In this document: positions 59,875-64,000 of the stretch, piece after piece | Layout: each line of letters opens with the position of its first letter | How positions within the stretch are numbered: the stretch's first letter is position 1 | Source: Emergomyces orientalis | Taxonomy: Eukaryota; Ascomycota; Eurotiomycetes; Onygenales; Ajellomycetaceae | Reading direction: 5' to 3' | Length of the DNA: 64,000 nt | Assembly (NCBI GenBank): GCA_002110485.1 | Contig: MOWL01000068.1 | Coordinates: 1,116,001 to 1,180,000, forward strand | Made by a program: the position numbers and the translations under genes | Notes under the pieces: generated by a model | Database searches by the model: none | Told to the model about the DNA's origin: nothing | What the model saw: only the letters and a program-made list of their open reading frames with translations

Positions 59875-62726
59875 ATGGCGACGGCGAGGCAATGGGACAG
59901 CAGGCCTACAAAGGCAATAAATTATGCCGAGCTGGAGCAGAAGCAGACGGATATGCATTACTCCCCTCATAAAGCTACCAGGAAGCATAGGAATGAACAG
60001 GTTGGTTTTTTTATATTTTATTTTAATATTTTATCCTTCTTTATTTAATTTCTATCATTCTATAATTTTTTGTTGTTTATTTGTTTGTTTGTTTGATGGG
60101 TGTTTGAGGTTGTTTTTTTTTTTTTTTTTTTTTTTGTTTTTTCCATGGTTGGCGCCGAACCAAAACCCACTATTATTGGAAGACCTGGGGTAGAAGCACC
60201 ATCGAAGACGTGGCTGGAGCCTCCTGGGCTGATTTTGAACCTGTCTCTCATTGTTTCTCCACACTCTCTTTTGTTAATTCTTTTTCCTTTTCGCCATTTT
60301 CATGGAGAGTTTGGTTTTATTTTTCGTATTGTATTGTACTTCTTTTTGCTTTTGTCAATATGCTTTTTTTCTTTGGGGGGTTGGTTGTCGTCGACTGTAC
60401 TTCGTCTTGCTGCTAACCCACTCTGCAGATTGACCAACACCATCAATATTCAACTCCCACTCACCGCCATATTGAACGCCAGTTAGGGAGTGCCCGCGCA
60501 GCTGCTAGCCCGGACGCTGCCAATGGATCTGCAGGACCAAACTCTTCTGCAAAGCGCAAACTGGTCAACGAAAATAATGACCAGATCCCCGGGTATGACT
60601 ACGACTACGATCTTGATGATACCCCGAAAGGCCCGCTGCCTGTCGAAAAGGATGTTAGTACCAACACCCTAGAAGTTCCTACACTCCAGTATGGGAATGA
60701 CTCCTCCAAATCGTCGCCAAAGCGTATGCGCTCGAACGAATGGCTGTTGAAGAGTAGAGAAGCCAATGTTAGCCCCAGCCAGACTCATGGTGGCGGGAAA
60801 AAGGATTCGACAAATTCTCGCCTGCGCTCGAGAAGGCGGCAGTCTCAGGGCAAGACGCAGCATGGTTATCGCTCCGTTTCTGTTTCTGCCGCTGCAGAGG
60901 GAGAACGCCGATCTAGATTCCTTGAGGGGAGCATGAATGATCGTGTCAGCGAAAAGCCGCCTAGTATTTATATTGGGGAGGATATACAGGAGGCAATTGA
61001 CCGATATATGACTGGAGACGATGAAGAGTCTGCTGGGGGGAGTGTTAGTCCGCCTGGTAGACGTCCAGGATATGGCTATGCGTGTACGTCATCAACTGCG
61101 AATTCGATGAGCTCTGTCGCGACGGATACATCAAGCACGAAACCATCTGGTCTCGTTAGGTTTGGGCAGGCTATTGCGTCAGCCTTTAATCCATTTGGCG
61201 TGTGGAACAATGTTTCTGAGATATGGAATGGATCTCAGGATGGGACGAAGGTGCCGACCACAACTATGTCGACTGGTGCAACGGCACATAAGGATATCCT
61301 TGCCGAGCGCCGGGCACAAGCCGAGAAAGCGTATGCAGAACTCAAGGCTTCTGGGTACCAGGGCACAGTGAAAGGCACCCCAGCAAGCTATAGGGGACAT
61401 CCCATCCCAGAAAAGAGCGACGTTAAGAAGTCAAAACATCCCTTTTTCCCTCACCGGACACCTCAGCAGCAGCATAAGCCCGTTCGCTCAATCTCCTCGA
61501 ATTTTAGCAAGGATAACCTCCTTACCCCATCCAAATCGGCGATTCGTGCTTCGTTCCAAGATTTGCGTAAAGCGGCGTCATATATCAATCTCCCGCTGAC
61601 CGCGAAACGGGGAGATTCTGTCGATAAGGACAATAATAATTATGATGACGAGGACGGGAATTCTAACCTCATTCGAAAGCAAGCATCTCGTAGGCATTTG
61701 GAGAAGCAGCGGAAGTTGCAGAAGAAAGTTAGTAATTTGGAAAGTCAACTGGAGCGGGTCAAGAAGCAGCTGAGCGTGGTATCGGGAGAAGCGGACATTG
61801 GCAACGAGAGTGCAAATGTGAGTGCAAGTGCAAGTGCAAATGGTAGTGTGAGTATGAATGGAACTGAGGAAGATGAGGGAGTGGATTTGGCGCCGCCGAT
61901 ACCTCCTCCACATCGTGAAGGGGTTAAAGTGGGACGGAAGAAGAAATTTGTCCCAGGCGCGTTGCCCTCACTTCCTTCCGAGAGGATTTTGCTTGGTCAG
62001 ATGACGGAGAAGCCGACGAATAGGCCATTGTTTACGGGTACAACTCCATTAGGCCCTCGACCTCTAGAGCCAAAAGATACAAATACATCACCTCAAAAAC
62101 TCAAGAAGGGAAGGCATGCGATGAATTTAGCGCCTGTGACGAGCTCTCGACACATAAGCAAATCGACCTTGTCATCAACCACCCATCAGGAGGAATACTA
62201 CGATAATGGAACGGTTACATATCCAGAAAAGCATGCAGAACCCTTCGATTCCTCCACATTTTCTAAGCGAAACCAAGTAACCCGAAAACCTAGGCTTCAG
62301 AAGCCTGCCCCATCATCATCATCGTTTCTCCCCTCCTCGAAAAATGAAAATATTCCCCCGGCTCCCTCCATTTCCTCTCATCATATTGGCAATACCCAAT
62401 CTCCCTTGTACACAAACCCTAGTCCGAAACCCAAACACCCACCCTGCCGGCGGTCGTCGACAACCTTCCCAAACCACAATCACAACCACAGCCACCATCA
62501 TGACCATGATCATTCCGCAGACGCAAACACGAACAGCGACAGCAGCATCAAGCATAAGTCCCAACGCAACGGGAGCGGAGTTGTGCGAGAAAACCATGAC
62601 GTCCCGCCCGTCCCGCCGTTACCAGTCAATTTCGTGGCTGGGGTGCATGGGAGAAGACGGCTGGAGATGAAAGAAGAGCAGGCGCGCATACAGCAGGAAT
62701 TTGACTGGCCGGAGGACTTTTTGTGA
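59875..62726 (+). CDS. Large disordered coiled-coil protein, nuclear type, function unknown
   Basis: Two exons (59875-60000 and 60429-62726) give 807 aa. The 428-bp intron is the longest in the window and has CAG|GT donor and CTCTGCAG acceptor. The N-terminus is polar (MATARQWDSRPTKAINYAEL); residues 43-240 are Ser/Arg/Lys-rich with SPKRMRS and RSRRRQS clusters that look like nuclear-localisation signals. A more ordered block (GLVRFGQAIASAFNPFGVWNN, about 285-305) is followed by a basic coiled coil (about 460-495). Then come Pro-rich (APPIPPPHR) and His/Asn-rich (about 724-740) stretches and a conserved-looking end (VPPVPPLPVNFVAG ... QQEFDWPEDFL). Similar fungal proteins have been annotated as nuclear RNA-binding or Cut12-like spindle-pole proteins; I cannot confirm either from sequence. 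Confidence 0.8.
60113..60135. repeat. Poly-T tract (23 T) inside the intron
   Basis: Twenty-three uninterrupted T within the 428-bp intron of the coiled-coil gene, about 290 nt from the acceptor. Confidence 0.9.
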
Positions 62727-63726
62727 ATGGTTTTCTTTCCTTTTTTTTTTCTTCTTCATCTTGCTGTGGAAATTTGATGGATTCCCTTTGGGGAGTATTG
62801 GACTGGCTATGTTGACTGATGGGTGGTTGGGGTGGCTAGGTGATTGAGAAAAATAGCGAAAGCGGAAAGGAATCGGAGTTGAACGAGTTGGTTGAATGCC
62901 AAATTGGGAGGAGTTCTGTTTCTGGGTCCAGTTTTTGTTGCTTTTATGGATGGGTATTACGGTTGTGGGGCTTTAGTAATTTTTTTTTTTTGTTTCTCTT
63001 ATGCGGGTGATTTTGTGACGCTGTGGATCCTTTCATTTTGCATTTGAATGTGTATCTTCTCATTGTGGGGGTTTTATAGGGGAGATATTCTTTGGTTGAT
63101 TTTTGAGCGCTGGACAGATATGCTTGGGCAATTATGAAGTCGCTGGGTTTGGAATACATATTTCGAAGATGTGAACATATAACTTTCCACCTTTCGTTTC
63201 CCTTTCTGTTGATTTCCAGTTCGCCCAATTTTCTTTATTTTTCAGCTTGCAGGTATCGGAAGACAAGTTTTTGAGTTTTGGTATTCCGATTGGACCTCGT
63301 TGACTCAGATCCATCGCAGGGCATGAGAATCATAATTTAGAATGATTGGGATTTTTTTGTTCACTGATTGTTTACTCATCACGCCATTTTTACTCCTTTT
63401 TCCCTATGTATGATCTTTGGGATAGGGATCCCCTACTCTTCTGGGCAGGAAAATCTGGTTAAAGCCAACAAAGAATTAATTGGGTAAGTGGTTGATTATT
63501 AAAAATGAATTAACTGAGCCTCCATACCGACTGAACCCATATACATCTAGTACTCATGTGATGTTTAATGGAAGATTTGTTAGATATCAACAGCCTCTCA
63601 ATACTCCACTGGGCGTCGACTGATCTTTATTGAAATCATCGGATATGCCACCCACCCAATACAACACGAGAAGTACGAGAACAACCCATCATATCAAATA
63701 GTAAAAAAAGGTAAACAAACCAGCAA
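62727..63726. other. Convergent 3' flanks
   Basis: One kilobase between the stop codons of the coiled-coil gene (+) and the permease (-). T-rich sequence follows the first; no coding signal. Confidence 0.6.
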
Positions 63727-64000
63727 TCACAAATACCACCTAAATTCCTCCGAATCTGGACCATCCCTCAAATTTTTCGTCGACACATCTCTCGCCTTAA
63801 CAGTAACTCCCGACCGACGGTCCCGGCGCTTATTATCCCACAACATATAAAATCCCAAACAGGCTACCAGGGTCGCGCCCGTGGCGCCAAATGCCGCAGT
63901 TGTGATCAACGCAGGCTCATACTTGGGCTTATCCTTTGATCGGAAAATGTTGCTGCTGACGACTCCCATCAAATTAGCCAGCGGGATTCCGACAGAGGTA
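63727..64000 (-). CDS. C-terminus of an MFS permease, ACS (allantoate/nicotinate) family; runs off the window
   Basis: The minus-strand frame is open to the window end and terminates at 63727, giving the last ~91 residues. It begins inside a helix (TSVGIPLANLMGVVSSNIF). The loop SKDKPKYEPALITTAAF, a final hydrophobic helix (ATLVACLGFYMLW), a basic NKRRDRR cluster and the ending DSEEFRWYL follow. This order (I/V-SSNIF-x-D-x-P-x-Y, last TM, then a D/N-EEFRW/Y-x-L end) is typical of fungal Dal5/Tna1-type anion:cation symporters, which import vitamins, allantoate or other organic anions. The substrate cannot be assigned from this fragment. Confidence 0.75.
   Translation of the reverse strand, partial: TSVGIPLANLMGVVSSNIFRSKDKPKYEPALITTAAFGATGATLVACLGFYMLWDNKRRDRRSGVTVKARDVSTKNLRDGPDSEEFRWYL

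Overview
The window is nuclear DNA of a filamentous ascomycete. Genes are interrupted by short GT-AG introns (52-149 bp, one of 428 bp). The recognisable proteins are typical of Pezizomycotina: a VeA velvet regulator, a Zn2Cys6 transcription factor, an ERG4 sterol reductase, an AA9 lytic polysaccharide monooxygenase and GPI/serine-rich surface proteins. The AA9 enzyme and VeA point to Eurotiomycetes (Onygenales or Eurotiales); this placement is inference. I found no tRNA, rRNA, CRISPR, telomere repeat or intact transposon.

Layout. Positions 1-15785 are gene-poor: long homopolymers, microsatellites, a CpG-depleted patch (about 5.9-6.3 kb) and at most a decayed coding fragment near 9 kb. From 15.8 to 27.2 kb four genes lie on the minus strand: a DDT/PHD-finger chromatin protein, the CCR4-NOT subunit Caf40/Rcd1, and two cysteine-rich cell-surface proteins that share a small cysteine module. 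From 30.4 to 36.9 kb is a transport/secretion stretch: a DHA2-type MFS transporter (+), a secreted S1-type serine protease (-) and an AA9 LPMO (+). From 37.5 to 44.8 kb come translation factor eIF2D/Tma64 (+), an eight-exon Zn2Cys6 transcription factor (+) and ERG4 (-), the last two convergent. Positions 44.75-54.79 kb form a second, 10-kb gene-free interval with a striking CpG-free block, a 21-bp near-perfect palindrome and most copies of an over-represented 9-mer (TACGGAGTA). VeA follows, behind a uORF-rich upstream region, then a large coiled-coil nuclear-type protein of uncertain function, and at the right edge the C-terminus of an ACS-family MFS permease.

How they work together. Most are independent housekeeping or regulatory genes: chromatin (DDT-PHD), mRNA decay (Caf40), translation (eIF2D), ergosterol synthesis (ERG4) and development/secondary metabolism (VeA). 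The MFS-protease-LPMO stretch is accessory in character (export, extracellular proteolysis, cellulose oxidation), but nothing in the sequence proves co-regulation.

Gene models were built by hand from splice consensus, reading frame and family motifs. Every multi-exon model listed sums to a whole number of codons. Low-confidence coding remnants are marked as such.
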